64,000 nucleotides of DNA from Streptomyces sp. NBC_00483 (lineage in GTDB: Bacteria > Actinomycetota > Actinomycetes > Streptomycetales > Streptomycetaceae). Below the pieces are notes generated by a model. That model ran no database searches. It worked only from the letters and a program-made list of their open reading frames with translations, and was not told the origin of the DNA. A program made the position numbers and the translations under genes. The DNA lies in contig NZ_CP107880.1 of assembly GCF_036013745.1 (NCBI RefSeq), forward strand, positions 4,774,001 to 4,838,000, given 5' to 3'. This document shows, one piece after another, positions 8,299 to 16,579 of this stretch (positions are counted from its first letter, which is position 1; every line of letters starts with the position of its first letter).

Positions 8299-9133
8299 GA
8301 GACCTCGCCGTCCACAGCTCGGGGAACACGTTGCCGCGCGCCCGCTTCTCCAACCACGCCACACCGGCGGAGCCCCCCGTGCCCGCCTTCGCGCCCATCG
8401 CGCGCCGCGTGGCCACCAGGTGATCGTTGCGCCAGCGCCACACCAGCTCGGCGACATCGGTCAACGCCTCGCCGAGACGGGCGAGTTCATCGTTCTCGTC
8501 GCCCGCGTACAGGCGCGTCCACACCGCCTCGACCTCCGCCGACGGCTCGTACTTCTTCGACACGTCACGGTCGAGCACGGCCCGCGGCACGGCGTGCCCG
8601 CGCCGGTGGAGCAGCCGCAGCACCTCGTCGTACAGGCTCGGCTGGTGCAGCGCCTTCTCCAGCTCGGCGTGCACCCGGGGCGCGCCGCGGTGCGGCACCA
8701 GCATCGACGCCGACTTCTCGCCGAGCAGGAACTCCATGCGCCGGTACATCGCCGACTGGAATCCGGAGCCCTCGCCGAGCGCGGACCGGTACGAGTTGAA
8801 CTGGGCCGGAGTGAGCTGCGCCAGCGGCCGCCAGGAGTCGTTCAGCGCCTGCAACTCCCGTACGGAGCGCTTCAGCGCGGCCACGGCGGTCGGCACGTCA
8901 TCGGCGGACAGGGCCCGCGAGGCGGTCTCCCACTCGTGCACGATGACGGTGAACCACAGCTCCATGACCTGGGTCGTGACCAGGAAGACCATCTCGCCGG
9001 GATCGTCCGAGCGCAGGTGCTGGAGGTGGGTGAGGACGTCGGCCTGGACGTAGTCCTCGTAGGGCGTGGTGCCCGCGAAGTCGAGATGCGGGGTGGCGGG
9101 GACTTCCGCCTCGTGATCCGCGTCGTGGGACAT
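8291..9133 (-). CDS. kynA: Tryptophan 2,3-dioxygenase
   Basis: A 280-residue haem dioxygenase that opens the indole ring of tryptophan to N-formylkynurenine, the first step of kynurenine catabolism. Typical TDO segments are DFAGTTPYEDYVQAD, TTQVMELWFTVIVHEW, GFQSAMYRRMEFLLG and the C-terminal WRNDHLVATRRAMG with the haem-region His. It is first in a two-gene operon with kynU. In the undisturbed chromosome the DUF3151 gene would lie directly upstream. Confidence 0.96.
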   Translation of the reverse strand: MSHDADHEAEVPATPHLDFAGTTPYEDYVQADVLTHLQHLRSDDPGEMVFLVTTQVMELWFTVIVHEWETASRALSADDVPTAVAALKRSVRELQALNDSWRPLAQLTPAQFNSYRSALGEGSGFQSAMYRRMEFLLGEKSASMLVPHRGAPRVHAELEKALHQPSLYDEVLRLLHRRGHAVPRAVLDRDVSKKYEPSAEVEAVWTRLYAGDENDELARLGEALTDVAELVWRWRNDHLVATRRAMGAKAGTGGSAGVAWLEKRARGNVFPELWTARSHV

Positions 9134-9236
9134 CGCTGTCTCCTGTTGTACTCCGGGTAGCGGTCCGCCCTGCCGTTACCGACACGGGGCCCCGGTCCCC
9201 ACGGGCATCCTCCGCAATCGTCCCCGGAAACGGCAA

Positions 9237-9268
9237 GGCCCGCCTGGTCACAATGGACCGGGCGGGCC
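9237..9268 (-). terminator. Hairpin between the DUF3151 3' end and kynA
   Basis: GGCCCGCCTGGTC and GACCGGGCGGGCC form 13-bp arms with one mismatch around a 6-base loop. It lies 18 bp past the DUF3151 stop codon (9287) and before kynA, consistent with a Streptomyces-style hairpin terminator without a T tract. Confidence 0.6.
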
Positions 9269-9286
9269 TCACAGCACCACAAAACC

Positions 9287-9430
9287 TCAGGTCAGCGTCT
9301 GCGCCGCCGCCTCCGAGGAGTCCTTCAGGAACTGCGTGCAGCGCTCGTACTCCTGCTGCTCACCGATCTCGCCCGCGGCCCGCGCGAGGGCGTGCAGCGC
9401 GCGCAGGAAGCCGCGGTTGGGCTCGTGCTC
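9287..9430 (-). pseudogene. DUF3151 gene, 3' fragment cut off by element 1
   Basis: Reading the minus strand from 9430 gives GAG CAC GAG CCC AAC and then NRGFLRALHALARAAG to the stop at 9287-9289, ending KDSSEAAAQTLT. This is the C-terminal third of a DUF3151 protein, aligning with the end of the complete copy at 39590-40009. The matching N-terminal part is at 40385-40113. Joining the two at the shared GAG codon gives an uninterrupted frame of 137 residues. Translation cannot begin here, so the fragment is dead while the element is integrated. Confidence 0.93.
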
Positions 9431-9448
9431 TCAGGAGAATGGCGGAAG
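9422..9448. other. attL of element 1
   Basis: On the plus strand host CTCGTG is followed by the core CTC (9428-9430, the GAG codon on the minus strand) and then element sequence TCAGGAGAA and arm TGGCGGAAG (9440-9448). The arm is the exact reverse complement of CTTCCGCCA at the other end (40102-40110). Confidence 0.88.
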
Positions 9449-9487
9449 TTGTGCCCGAATGACGCTATGACCTGGGAGGGGCGGAAC

Positions 9488-9643
9488 ATGACCGAGCAAG
9501 AATGGCTGGACAGCGTCGCAGCACAGTTGCCGGAACGGGACATCGAATGGGTCCTGGACCTCGCCAGAATCTGTTCTACGGAATGGGCGGGCGACAAGGC
9601 CCCGACAGGCGAGGCATCTACCACCACCGGCGCCTCCGAGTAG
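9488..9643 (+). CDS. Small protein with W-L-x3-AQLP-x-RD-x-EWV motif
   Basis: A 51-residue protein starting at the ATG after GGGAGGGGCGGAAC. Its first 30 residues (MTEQEWLDSVAAQLPERD, then EWVLDLARI) match the start of a second small protein at 36229-36333 in the same element (TEDEWLRRVEAQLPDRD, then EWVEDLLRI). Conservation between two distant copies and the good ribosome-binding site show it is a real gene. It lies only 40 bp inside attL. Function is unknown; a recombination directionality factor or regulator is one possibility, but nothing in the sequence proves it. Confidence 0.7.
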   Translation: MTEQEWLDSVAAQLPERDIEWVLDLARICSTEWAGDKAPTGEASTTTGASE

Positions 9644-9770
9644 CGCACAAGAGGAAGGCCGGGTGTCGACCGTCTCGACGTCGCGCCCGTCGAACTCATC
9701 ACGGGGCGAAGCTGTCGACCATGGCCACCCACGCCCACGACAATTGAGGTACCGGCAGTAACGTAAGAAC

Positions 9771-10139
9771 ATGAGGACTGCTGAACTCGCCTTTGCCATA
9801 GAGGACTTCGGGCATCTGGTCGCCTACGTCGAGACCACCGGAAGGCGTGTCACGATCACAGACGAGGGCCGGCCCACCAGTGTGCTCTTCCCCGCCGCCG
9901 AACTCGTCGAGCTCAACCACTGGGCCCAACGCCCATACGGCACCCTCCTTCCCCTGCCGAGCGCGACTGAGAGATTTCCGTGCGGCCCGACACAGCACGG
10001 CGTGTATATGCAGTACGTGCACGCAGGCGGAGGTCGAATGACGTTCACGCGTGACCGAGTCGTAGTCGCCGAGCTGCGTCCCGTCGACTGGCTCGAGCGG
10101 CTGGAGCGGCGAGCGGGCCGCGACCGATCAGTGAACTGA
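9771..10139 (+). CDS. Phd/YefM-like antitoxin-type DNA-binding protein
   Basis: 122 residues. The segment GRRVTITDEGRPTSVLFPAAEL resembles the Phd/YefM fold (a strand ending in a GRPxxVL turn, then the helix AELVELN). A second, looser version follows at GGRMTFTRDRVVVAELRPVDWLERLER, so the protein may be a tandem pair of Phd-like units. In the family these proteins repress their own operon and neutralise a toxin. No convincing toxin gene follows, so it may act alone as a regulator or be an orphan antitoxin. Confidence 0.55.
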   Translation: MRTAELAFAIEDFGHLVAYVETTGRRVTITDEGRPTSVLFPAAELVELNHWAQRPYGTLLPLPSATERFPCGPTQHGVYMQYVHAGGGRMTFTRDRVVVAELRPVDWLERLERRAGRDRSVN

Positions 10140-10217
10140 CAGAGTCGCCGGATACGAATCACAAGGGACACCCGTTGGGGAGGCCGGAAACACAGTCCGA
10201 CTCCTGGACGCACTCCA

Positions 10218-10427
10218 TTGTGGTGTGAGGCCAGAGTCAGAGCGACGTGCGGGGTGCCCTCATCCGGCGGCGGTCCCTGCCGACGTCATGCCGCGACACC
10301 GACAGTGCCCGACTGCCCCCGATGCGCCCGGGCGATGGCCCTCCCGCCCTGGGACGTCCTCAACCAGCCCACCGGCACCCACATCGCCGTCTGCAGCCGC
10401 TGCCAGACCGCCTCCCTGACCACGTGA
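10218..10427 (+). CDS. Possible small zinc-ribbon protein
   Basis: A frame of up to 69 residues whose C-terminal part contains two CxxC pairs, CPRC and CSRC, about 27 residues apart around ALPPWDVLNQPTGTH, as in a zinc ribbon. The TTG at 10218 is the most upstream candidate start and no strong ribosome-binding site is seen. It could be the remnant of a longer protein. Function unknown. Confidence 0.35.
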   Translation: MWCEARVRATCGVPSSGGGPCRRHAATPTVPDCPRCARAMALPPWDVLNQPTGTHIAVCSRCQTASLTT

Positions 10428-10609
10428 CTGGTCACGGTTCCTTCGTTGCCCCTGGATCGACCACCCGGGGCGGTGGGAGTAGGGCAGCGAGATGGCGCCC
10501 GGTATGCGCAGCTGGCTCAGGACGCATACGGTTGCGCCCTTTCCGTGAGGAACCGAAGGAGGTTCTGCCGGTCGTACGCCCGGGCCCGGTGGAGCATCGT
10601 TTTGCCAGT

Positions 10610-10816
10610 ATGAGCGATACCGCGCGCACCCAGCAGTTGGCTGAATTGTCCGAACCGTACTGGATGGACTCCCCTGTGCTTCGGCACGGGTTGTCCGCCT
10701 GTGCATGCGATCTTCCCGAACCGCCTCGGAACCGGGTCGGCGCGCTGCGCTCCACCCTCGTCGGTCTGGCCGGCGGGCTGGTCGTCCTGGGGCTGGCGGT
10801 CACCTTGATGACCTAG
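10610..10816 (+). CDS. Small single-span membrane protein
   Basis: 68 residues. The N-terminus is polar and cysteine-containing, and the C-terminus is one strong transmembrane helix (STLVGLAGGLVVLGLAVTLM) ending at the stop. There is no clear Shine-Dalgarno sequence before the ATG at 10610. No family is recognised. It ends about 165 bp before a palindrome that marks a truncated glycosyltransferase gene. Confidence 0.4.
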   Translation: MSDTARTQQLAELSEPYWMDSPVLRHGLSACACDLPEPPRNRVGALRSTLVGLAGGLVVLGLAVTLMT

Positions 10817-10980
10817 GCTCGCCCCACGCCCGGCCAGGTGGCGGGGCATCGACGTTCTGGCCACAGGCGGGCAGTTCATCCGCATGCAGGTGGGGCTGCT
10901 TGGGGAGTGTGGTGTCGGCGACGGCAGTCCCGTCCCGTATCGGGTGTAGCGCGAGCGAGTTACGTCTCGCAATAGAGAAC

Positions 10981-11012
10981 GTGTTCCCCGGTCGTCGGCG
11001 GCCGGGGAACAC
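10981..11012. repeat. Palindrome GTGTTCCCCGG...CCGGGGAACAC, copy 1
   Basis: Perfect 11-bp arms around the 10-base loop TCGTCGGCGG. A near-identical palindrome is at 14508-14540. This copy sits 7 bp before the point where a glycosyltransferase fragment becomes recognisable, so it coincides with a gene breakpoint. Confidence 0.85.
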
Positions 11013-11018
11013 CCCTCC

Positions 11019-11360
11019 GAGAGCCTGTGGGCGATCGCCATCGAAGCGCTGCTCTCCTACGTGTGGGTGGTGCTGATGCTGTGCACCACGGTCTACAGCT
11101 GCGTGCACTACCTCGTCGCTCCGCAGGACGCCCACTTCAGGGCTCTGCTGGCTTGGGGCCTGGGCATCGCGGTCATCGCTACCATCCAGGTGAGCGTCGC
11201 CGCCCTGGTCGACCTGCACCTCGAGCTGCTGCTGCCGCTCTATCCGCTGGCGTACTGGACCATCAACGCCCTGGCGGCGATCCGCTCTCAGACCCCGGGC
11301 CTCGTGCGCGGGCCCCGCAAGAAGCGGGTCGTGTGGGACCTCGCCCGCAGCTCGACCTGA
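11019..11360 (+). pseudogene. Membrane glycosyltransferase, C-terminal fragment
   Basis: The open frame begins abruptly after the palindrome with ESLWAIAIEALLSYVW. It contains two or three transmembrane helices and ends with the segment PLYPLAYWTINALAAIRSQT, then RGPRKKRVVWDLAR. This matches the C-terminal membrane region of processive family-2 glycosyltransferases (poly-N-acetylglucosamine or hyaluronan-synthase-like). The catalytic N-terminal domain is absent and no plausible start codon is present, so this is a remnant. Confidence 0.55.
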
Positions 11361-12139
11361 CGCCTACAAGCGGCCGAACAACCGAAGCCGGCGGCGGCTT
11401 CGTTGGGGTCGGGGGCGGGCCAGCCCCGCCGGTTCGAGGAAGCGAGGCTGACCCCCAAGGAGAGAGCCCAGCCGCGAGGTGTGTGCACTTCCCCAGAACG
11501 CTCACTCCGCGTCAGGTACCCGCAGCGGAGCCCCGCCACTGTAACGATGCACCAACCGCCAAGTTCTGCGTTCTAGCAGCGAATTGACGAATCCCCGAGG
11601 AACCAAAGCGCCTTCACGCACCGTTCATGCAGGCGAAGCGCCGATGCGAAGGTACACCGCAGGTTGACGTTGCCTCCCGTCAGTGAGGCACTTCAAATCT
11701 CTCCAGGGTGGCTGCGAATCGGGCGGATCAGCAGAACGCCGAGGCCCGGGCAGACGAGTTGTGGTCCAGGGTCTCGATCCGCATTGGGCGCAAGCAAGCG
11801 CCGCCGGCGCACAGGAGGGGAACCGACGGACGCGGCGGCAGCCTGCTCACCGCAGGAACGTTTCCACACGAGGATCATGAAATCTCGTAACCGCGCCGCC
11901 TTGAGTCGACGGACCCTTCAGCTCCGTAGGTGGGAGGCCGCGGCTGTGGCCTGATGTTTGTGGGCATGGTCCGCAGCAGCCGCACCGGCTCATGTTGTGA
12001 CTGATCGCAAGGGCCATCGCCGGGGCTTCGCGGGGCGTCCTTCGCTGTGCTCGGCTTCACTGTCCAGAGGCGGCCTGCCTCAAGAGGGCGGGGTGAGTCG
12101 CGGCGGCGTTTTGTCGCTTTCTGGTGTGAATCTAACGAT
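11361..12139. other. Intergenic region with no recognisable gene
   Basis: About 780 bp. Short open frames exist on both strands but none has a recognisable motif, membrane segment or good ribosome-binding site. The region probably holds the promoter of the alkylsulfatase gene near its right end and decayed sequence elsewhere. Confidence 0.5.
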
Positions 12140-14032
12140 ATGAATCTGACGCCGAAGGCCGTGCAGCCGCCCATCGCCCAGCAGCAGGCCGAGATGCGGG
12201 AGCGCCTCCCGTTCGCCGACTCCCAGGACTTCGAGGACGCCTCGCGGGGGCTCATCGCCCGCAGGGTGCCGAGCGCCGTCACCGACGCCGACGGCGCCGT
12301 CGTGTGGGACAACGACACGTACGCCTTCCTGAAGGGCGATGCTCCCGACACGGTGAACCCGAGCCTGTGGCGTCAGTCCCAACTGGTCGCCGAACAGGGC
12401 CTGTTCGAAGTGGTCGAGGGTATCTACCAGGTGCGCGGCCTCGACCTGTCGAACGTCACGTTCGTCGAAGGCGCCACCGGTGTCCTCGTCATCGACCCGC
12501 TGATCTCCACGGAGACCGCCGCTGCGGCCCTGGCCCTGTACCGCGAGCACCGAGGCGAGCGTCCGGTAACAGGTGTCCTGTATACGCACTCGCATGTCGA
12601 CCACTTCGGCGGCGTCAAGGGCGTCACCACCCAGGAGGACGTCGACGCCGGCCGGGTCACGATCATCGCGCCGGAGGGTTTCACCGAGCACGCGGTGGCG
12701 GAGAACGTGTACGCGGGCACCGCGATGGGTCGGCGCGCCGCCTATATGTACGGGGCCGCACTCGCCCGCGGCCCCCAGGGCGCGGTCGGAGCCGGGCTCG
12801 GCCAGACCACCTCCACCGGCACGGTCACTCTGATCCCGCCGACCCTGATCGTCACCGAGACGGGGCAGGAGGAGGTCGTCGACGGGATCCGGATGATTTT
12901 CCAGATGGCCCCCAACACCGAGGCGCCGGCCGAACTGCTCATCCACTTCCCCGACTTCAGGGCCCTGTGCACGGCCGAGGACGCCACCCACACGCTGCAC
13001 AATCTGCTGACGCTGCGCGGCGCCGTGGTCCGTGACCCGCACGCCTGGTCGCACGCGCTCACCGAGACCATCGACCTGTTTGGCGAGGCGACGGACGTGG
13101 CGTTCGCCTCGCACCACTGGCCCACCTGGGGGCGGGACCGCGTAGTCGGCTTCCTGGGCGTCCAGCGTGACCTCTACGGCTACCTGCACGACCAGTCGCT
13201 GCGGCTGATCAACAAGGGCTGGACCGGCATCGAGATCGCCGAGCACCTGGAACTGCCCCCGGCTTTGGAGAACGCCTGGAACACCCACGGCTACTACGGT
13301 TCGGTCAGTCACAACCTCAAGGCCATCTACCAGCGCTACATGGGCTGGTTCGACGGCAACCCGGCCCACCTGTGGCAGCACCCTCCGGTCGAAGCCGGCC
13401 GACGCTATGTCGAGTTCATGGGCGGTGCCGACGCCGTCGTGGACAAGGCGCGCGGTTCCTTCGATGAGGGCGACTACCGGTGGGCGGCCGAGGTGCTCAG
13501 CCACGTCGTCTTCGCCGAGCCCGACCATGCCGCGGCCCGCGAACTGCTCGCCGACACCTTGGAACAGCTCGGCTACGGCGCGGAGAACGGCACGTGGCGA
13601 AACTTCTACCTCTCCGGCACCACCGAACTGCGCGCAGGCCAGTTCGGCACCCCCACCGTCACCGCGTCTCCCGACATCGTCGCGCACCTCACCCCCACGA
13701 TGCTGTTCGACGCCATCGCCATCCAGATCGACGGCCCCAAGGCGTGGGACGAACAGCTCACGGTCGACGTCCGCCTCACCGACGCCGACGAGCGCTACCG
13801 CCTCACCCTGTCCAACGGCGTCCTCAACTACAGCGTCGCGACGCAGAAGACGGCCGCGGACGTCACCCTCACCAGCACAGTCCACGCCCTGTCGGAGCTG
13901 GCTGTCACCGGGCTCACCCCGGAGAGCCTCGACCGGGCCGGTGTCCAGGTCGAGGGCGACACGTCGGCGCTCCAGCGCCTCACCGCCGTACTCGATCCCG
14001 GCGACCCGGACTTCCCCATCGTCACCCCCTGA
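12140..14032 (+). CDS. Alkylsulfatase, metallo-beta-lactamase fold (SdsA1-like)
   Basis: A 630-residue linear alkylsulfatase that hydrolyses alkyl sulfate esters to alcohol and sulfate. The binuclear zinc motif THSHVDHFGG is at about residues 152-161, with further metal-ligand regions CTAEDATHTLHNL and ASHHWPTWG. A helical dimerisation region (RYVEFMGGAD, then HVVFAEPDHAAARELLADTL) and an SCP2-like C-terminal domain follow in the family order. The ATG at 12140 is chosen because it begins the conserved N-terminus; an upstream ATG at 12047 has no homology. A sulfate-permease pseudogene follows directly, suggesting a former sulfur-scavenging operon. No signal peptide is obvious. Confidence 0.93.
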   Translation: MNLTPKAVQPPIAQQQAEMRERLPFADSQDFEDASRGLIARRVPSAVTDADGAVVWDNDTYAFLKGDAPDTVNPSLWRQSQLVAEQGLFEVVEGIYQVRGLDLSNVTFVEGATGVLVIDPLISTETAAAALALYREHRGERPVTGVLYTHSHVDHFGGVKGVTTQEDVDAGRVTIIAPEGFTEHAVAENVYAGTAMGRRAAYMYGAALARGPQGAVGAGLGQTTSTGTVTLIPPTLIVTETGQEEVVDGIRMIFQMAPNTEAPAELLIHFPDFRALCTAEDATHTLHNLLTLRGAVVRDPHAWSHALTETIDLFGEATDVAFASHHWPTWGRDRVVGFLGVQRDLYGYLHDQSLRLINKGWTGIEIAEHLELPPALENAWNTHGYYGSVSHNLKAIYQRYMGWFDGNPAHLWQHPPVEAGRRYVEFMGGADAVVDKARGSFDEGDYRWAAEVLSHVVFAEPDHAAARELLADTLEQLGYGAENGTWRNFYLSGTTELRAGQFGTPTVTASPDIVAHLTPTMLFDAIAIQIDGPKAWDEQLTVDVRLTDADERYRLTLSNGVLNYSVATQKTAADVTLTSTVHALSELAVTGLTPESLDRAGVQVEGDTSALQRLTAVLDPGDPDFPIVTP

Positions 14033-14090
14033 CCTATTGCCAGGTGTTCGACGGGCCCGCGCCCGGCACGTGCCGTCCAGGAGGGCGATC

Positions 14091-14507
14091 ATGACCGACA
14101 GCGGGACCCCGCGGCCCCCACCCCTTCGCCTGAGAACCCGGCGCCACCGGTCAAGCCAGCCGGACTCGGACGTCCGACGGCACGCGACGTCGTCTCCGGC
14201 TTCGCCACCGGCCTGTTCTCCATCCCCGAAGGCATGGCCTACGCGGGTATCGGAGGCTTCGCCGCGCCCCTGGGCCTATGGTCCGGCGTCGTCCCCACCA
14301 TCGTCGGCTCGGTGTTCGCCCGTACCGCCCTGATGGTCACCACCCTCACCATCCTGGTCGGCGTGGTCATGCTGCTGATGAGGCTGCTGAAGCTCGGCTC
14401 CGTGATGTCGTTCGTATCGACAGCCGTGATGACCGGCTTCACCACCGGCATCGCACTGCAGATCGTCACCGGCGTCCTCAAGGACGCCACCGGCAGCAGT
14501 AATGATC
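14091..14507 (+). pseudogene. SulP-family sulfate/anion permease, truncated and frameshifted
   Basis: A good start (GGAGGGCGATC then ATG) begins a frame that goes out of phase within about 10 codons. The SulP sequence continues in another frame as ARDVVSGFATGLFSIPEGMAYAG and on through several membrane helices (MSFVSTAVMTGFTTGIALQ). Homology stops dead at about 14507, where a palindrome begins. So the gene has an early one-base shift and has lost most of its length. It originally followed the alkylsulfatase by about 58 bp, sensible for uptake of released sulfate. Confidence 0.8.
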
Positions 14508-14540
14508 GTGTTCCCTCGGCGGTCGGTGGCCGGGGAACAC
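14508..14540. repeat. Palindrome GTGTTCCCTCGG...CCGGGGAACAC, copy 2
   Basis: Arms GTGTTCCCTCGG and CCGGGGAACAC with loop CGGTCGGTGG. It differs from the copy at 10981-11012 at only a few positions, and like it lies exactly at a gene breakpoint, here the truncation of the SulP gene. Confidence 0.85.
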
Positions 14541-14595
14541 GCCCCTTGATCCGTTCACCGTTCCTGTCATAAGAACATCGCTCCACCCGACCTCT

Positions 14596-15033
14596 ATGCA
14601 TAGCTCGCCCGCTCGTAGATCCTTTGGAGCTGTGACAGAAGCGGCTAACACTCCTTCATGGACCAAAGGCATCAGTGCGATCACTCTCTTCGTCGAGGAT
14701 CTCGACGCCACGAAGCAGTTCTACCGTGAGGTCTTCGGGCTACCGGTGGCCTACGAGAATGACAACTCGGCTGTCTTCGAGTTCGGCAACACCATCATCA
14801 ACCTGCTGAAGATCACAGCAGCACCCGAGCTCATCGCGCCCGCTCGCGTCGCCCAGGCCGACGTCGGCTCCCGTCTCCAACTCACCCTGCCGGTGGACGA
14901 TGTGGACGCGATGTGCAAGGAACTGGTCGCCCGCGGTGTCACCCTGCTCAACGGCCCCATGGACCGGCCCTGGGGCATACGGACCGCCAGCTTCCGCGAT
15001 CCCGGCGGCCACATCTGGGAAATTGCCCAGTGA
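14596..15033 (+). CDS. VOC-superfamily (glyoxalase/bleomycin-resistance-like) protein
   Basis: Up to 145 residues, single VOC module pair: ISAITLFVEDLDATKQFY for the first beta-alpha-beta unit, then VDDVDAMCKELVARGV and ASFRDPGGHIWEIAQ for the second. VOC proteins are metal-dependent isomerases, dioxygenases or drug-binding proteins, and the substrate cannot be told from sequence. The ATG at 14596 is tentative; a GTG at 14632 is an alternative. It lies immediately after the palindrome at 14508. Confidence 0.8.
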   Translation: MHSSPARRSFGAVTEAANTPSWTKGISAITLFVEDLDATKQFYREVFGLPVAYENDNSAVFEFGNTIINLLKITAAPELIAPARVAQADVGSRLQLTLPVDDVDAMCKELVARGVTLLNGPMDRPWGIRTASFRDPGGHIWEIAQ

Positions 15034-15315
15034 CTGCGCCGCTTGGCCTCGGGCCCCGGACACACCTCTGCCGGCCACCTCGACGCGGCGCGAAAACTCC
15101 TCGACGGCCGACGATGGATGATCCAGACCTAACGCGGCCGGCGGGTATGCCACCAAGGACAGGCTGAGTCCACGAAGTGCCTGAACGGCCTTGCGGAACA
15201 ACCCGGCAGGCCGTGCCGATAACCAACGTCTGGTCGCTGAGGCTCCGTGTGCGCCTCGCATGATGATCAGTGCGGATGCTGCGGTTGGACAGCGATGCTT
15301 CTAGGGGGAGTTGAA

Positions 15316-15816
15316 GTGCAGAACACGAGTGGAGAGGCTGGCCTCGTCATAGCCGTGGTGGTCGTCGGCCTGGTAATACGGCAGCAGCTGCGTACCCGTC
15401 CCGTTTCGCGTGCCGGATCGCTGGTCACTCCAATGGCAGTCGGTGCCTTTGGTGCCATCGGGATCGCGTTCGGTATCGGCTCGGTCGTCAAATATCGCCC
15501 GCTGACCACGCTGACCGTTGCCCTCCTGGTGGCAAGCCTGGCCATCGCGGCGTCATTCGGCGTGGCAAGGGCCCGGACCGTGGAGATCTGGCGTGGACCC
15601 CAGAGCGAGGTGCTGCGCAAGGGGACGGCAGCGACGACTGGTCTGTGGCTCGCCTCGGGTGGGGTGCACATCGGGCTGGCACTGTGGATCGACCACGCGG
15701 CCGGGACCGGGCTCCTGGGGAGCGCGTCGCTCTACGCATACCTGGCGATCGGCCTGGGGACGCAGAACCTCCTGGTGCGCAGGCGCGCCGCCGCACTCTC
15801 CTGGCTCTGTCCATAG
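15316..15816 (+). CDS. Membrane protein, DUF1453-like
   Basis: 166 residues from the GTG that follows GGGGGAGTTGAA. Five hydrophobic helices are visible (LVIAVVVVGLVI, VGAFGAIGIAFGIG, TLTVALLVASLAIAA, GLWLASGGVHIGLALWI and LYAYLAIGLGTQNL). The topology and the RTRPVSRAG loop resemble DUF1453 proteins found beside two-component systems. The C-terminus ends in an unusual RRRAAALSWLCP and an IS110 remnant follows within 70 bp, so the natural end may be altered. Function unknown. Confidence 0.7.
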   Translation: MQNTSGEAGLVIAVVVVGLVIRQQLRTRPVSRAGSLVTPMAVGAFGAIGIAFGIGSVVKYRPLTTLTVALLVASLAIAASFGVARARTVEIWRGPQSEVLRKGTAATTGLWLASGGVHIGLALWIDHAAGTGLLGSASLYAYLAIGLGTQNLLVRRRAAALSWLCP

Positions 15817-15885
15817 CGCTGTTCGGGTCCACCGCCGTGGTGGTGGGCCCCCGGGCTCCGCCCGTGCGAGCCTGTCGGCCGCGTA

Positions 15886-16417
15886 TCAGGGCCAGTTCCT
15901 GTCGTATCTGGCGGTGGACCTCGTCCTGGGCCTCATCGTCCCCAGCCTCGCCAACTCGCTCCAGGCCGTGCTCGACCAGCGCAAACTCCTGGCCCACCGC
16001 ATCGAGGAACTGCTGGAGGCCCACCCTCTTTCCCAGGTCCTGATCTCGATGCCCGGTATCGGCATCAGGACCGGCGCCCGCATCCTCATCGACGTCGGCG
16101 ACGGCACCCGCTTCCCCAGTGCCGCCCACCTCGCGGCCTACGCCGGCCTCGCCCCCGCGACCCGCAGCTCCGGGTCCTCGATCCGCGGCGAACAGCCCTC
16201 CCGCAGAGGAAACAAGCAGCTCAAACGAGCCTTCTTCCTCTCCGCTTTCGCCGCCCTGGGCGACCCGCAATCCCGCACCTACTACGAAAAGAAGATCAGC
16301 CAGGGCAAGCACCACACCCAAGCCCTCCTCTGCCTCGCCCGCCGCCGAGCCGACGTCCTCTTCGCCATGCTCCGCGACGGCACCTTCTACCAACCACCAA
16401 CCCCGATTGCCCCTTGA
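15886..16417 (+). pseudogene. IS110-family transposase, C-terminal fragment
   Basis: The frame ending at 16417 encodes the Transposase_20 domain of IS110 transposases: LLEAHPLSQVLISMPGIG, then HLAAYAGLAPATRSSG, then NKQLKRAFFLSAFAALGDP and LCLARRRADVLFAMLRDGTF. The N-terminal DEDD catalytic domain is missing and the left boundary is indistinct, so this is a remnant. Confidence 0.85.
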
Positions 16418-16579
16418 CCAAAGTCATAGGGACGCCCCCCCAACGTGGTGCTCTCGCCTGCTGCTTGGACGGTCAGCAACCTCAAGTGCACCTGCGCAGC
16501 GGGCACTTCACCCTCCCGCACCATTCCATCCGTGATAGCACAGGAGGGGTTTGTCAGGTCGAGTGTCGAACGGGGTGCT

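Noticed and set aside
10981..11012. Palindrome resembling a CRISPR repeat of the GTGTTCCCCGC type
   Set aside because: Only isolated single copies exist 3.5 kb apart, with no spacer array and no cas genes.
12080..14092. A 670-codon open frame antisense to the alkylsulfatase gene
   Set aside because: It mirrors the coding frame of a well-conserved enzyme, has the Arg/Gly/Val-rich composition of a GC-skew shadow and contains no recognisable motif.
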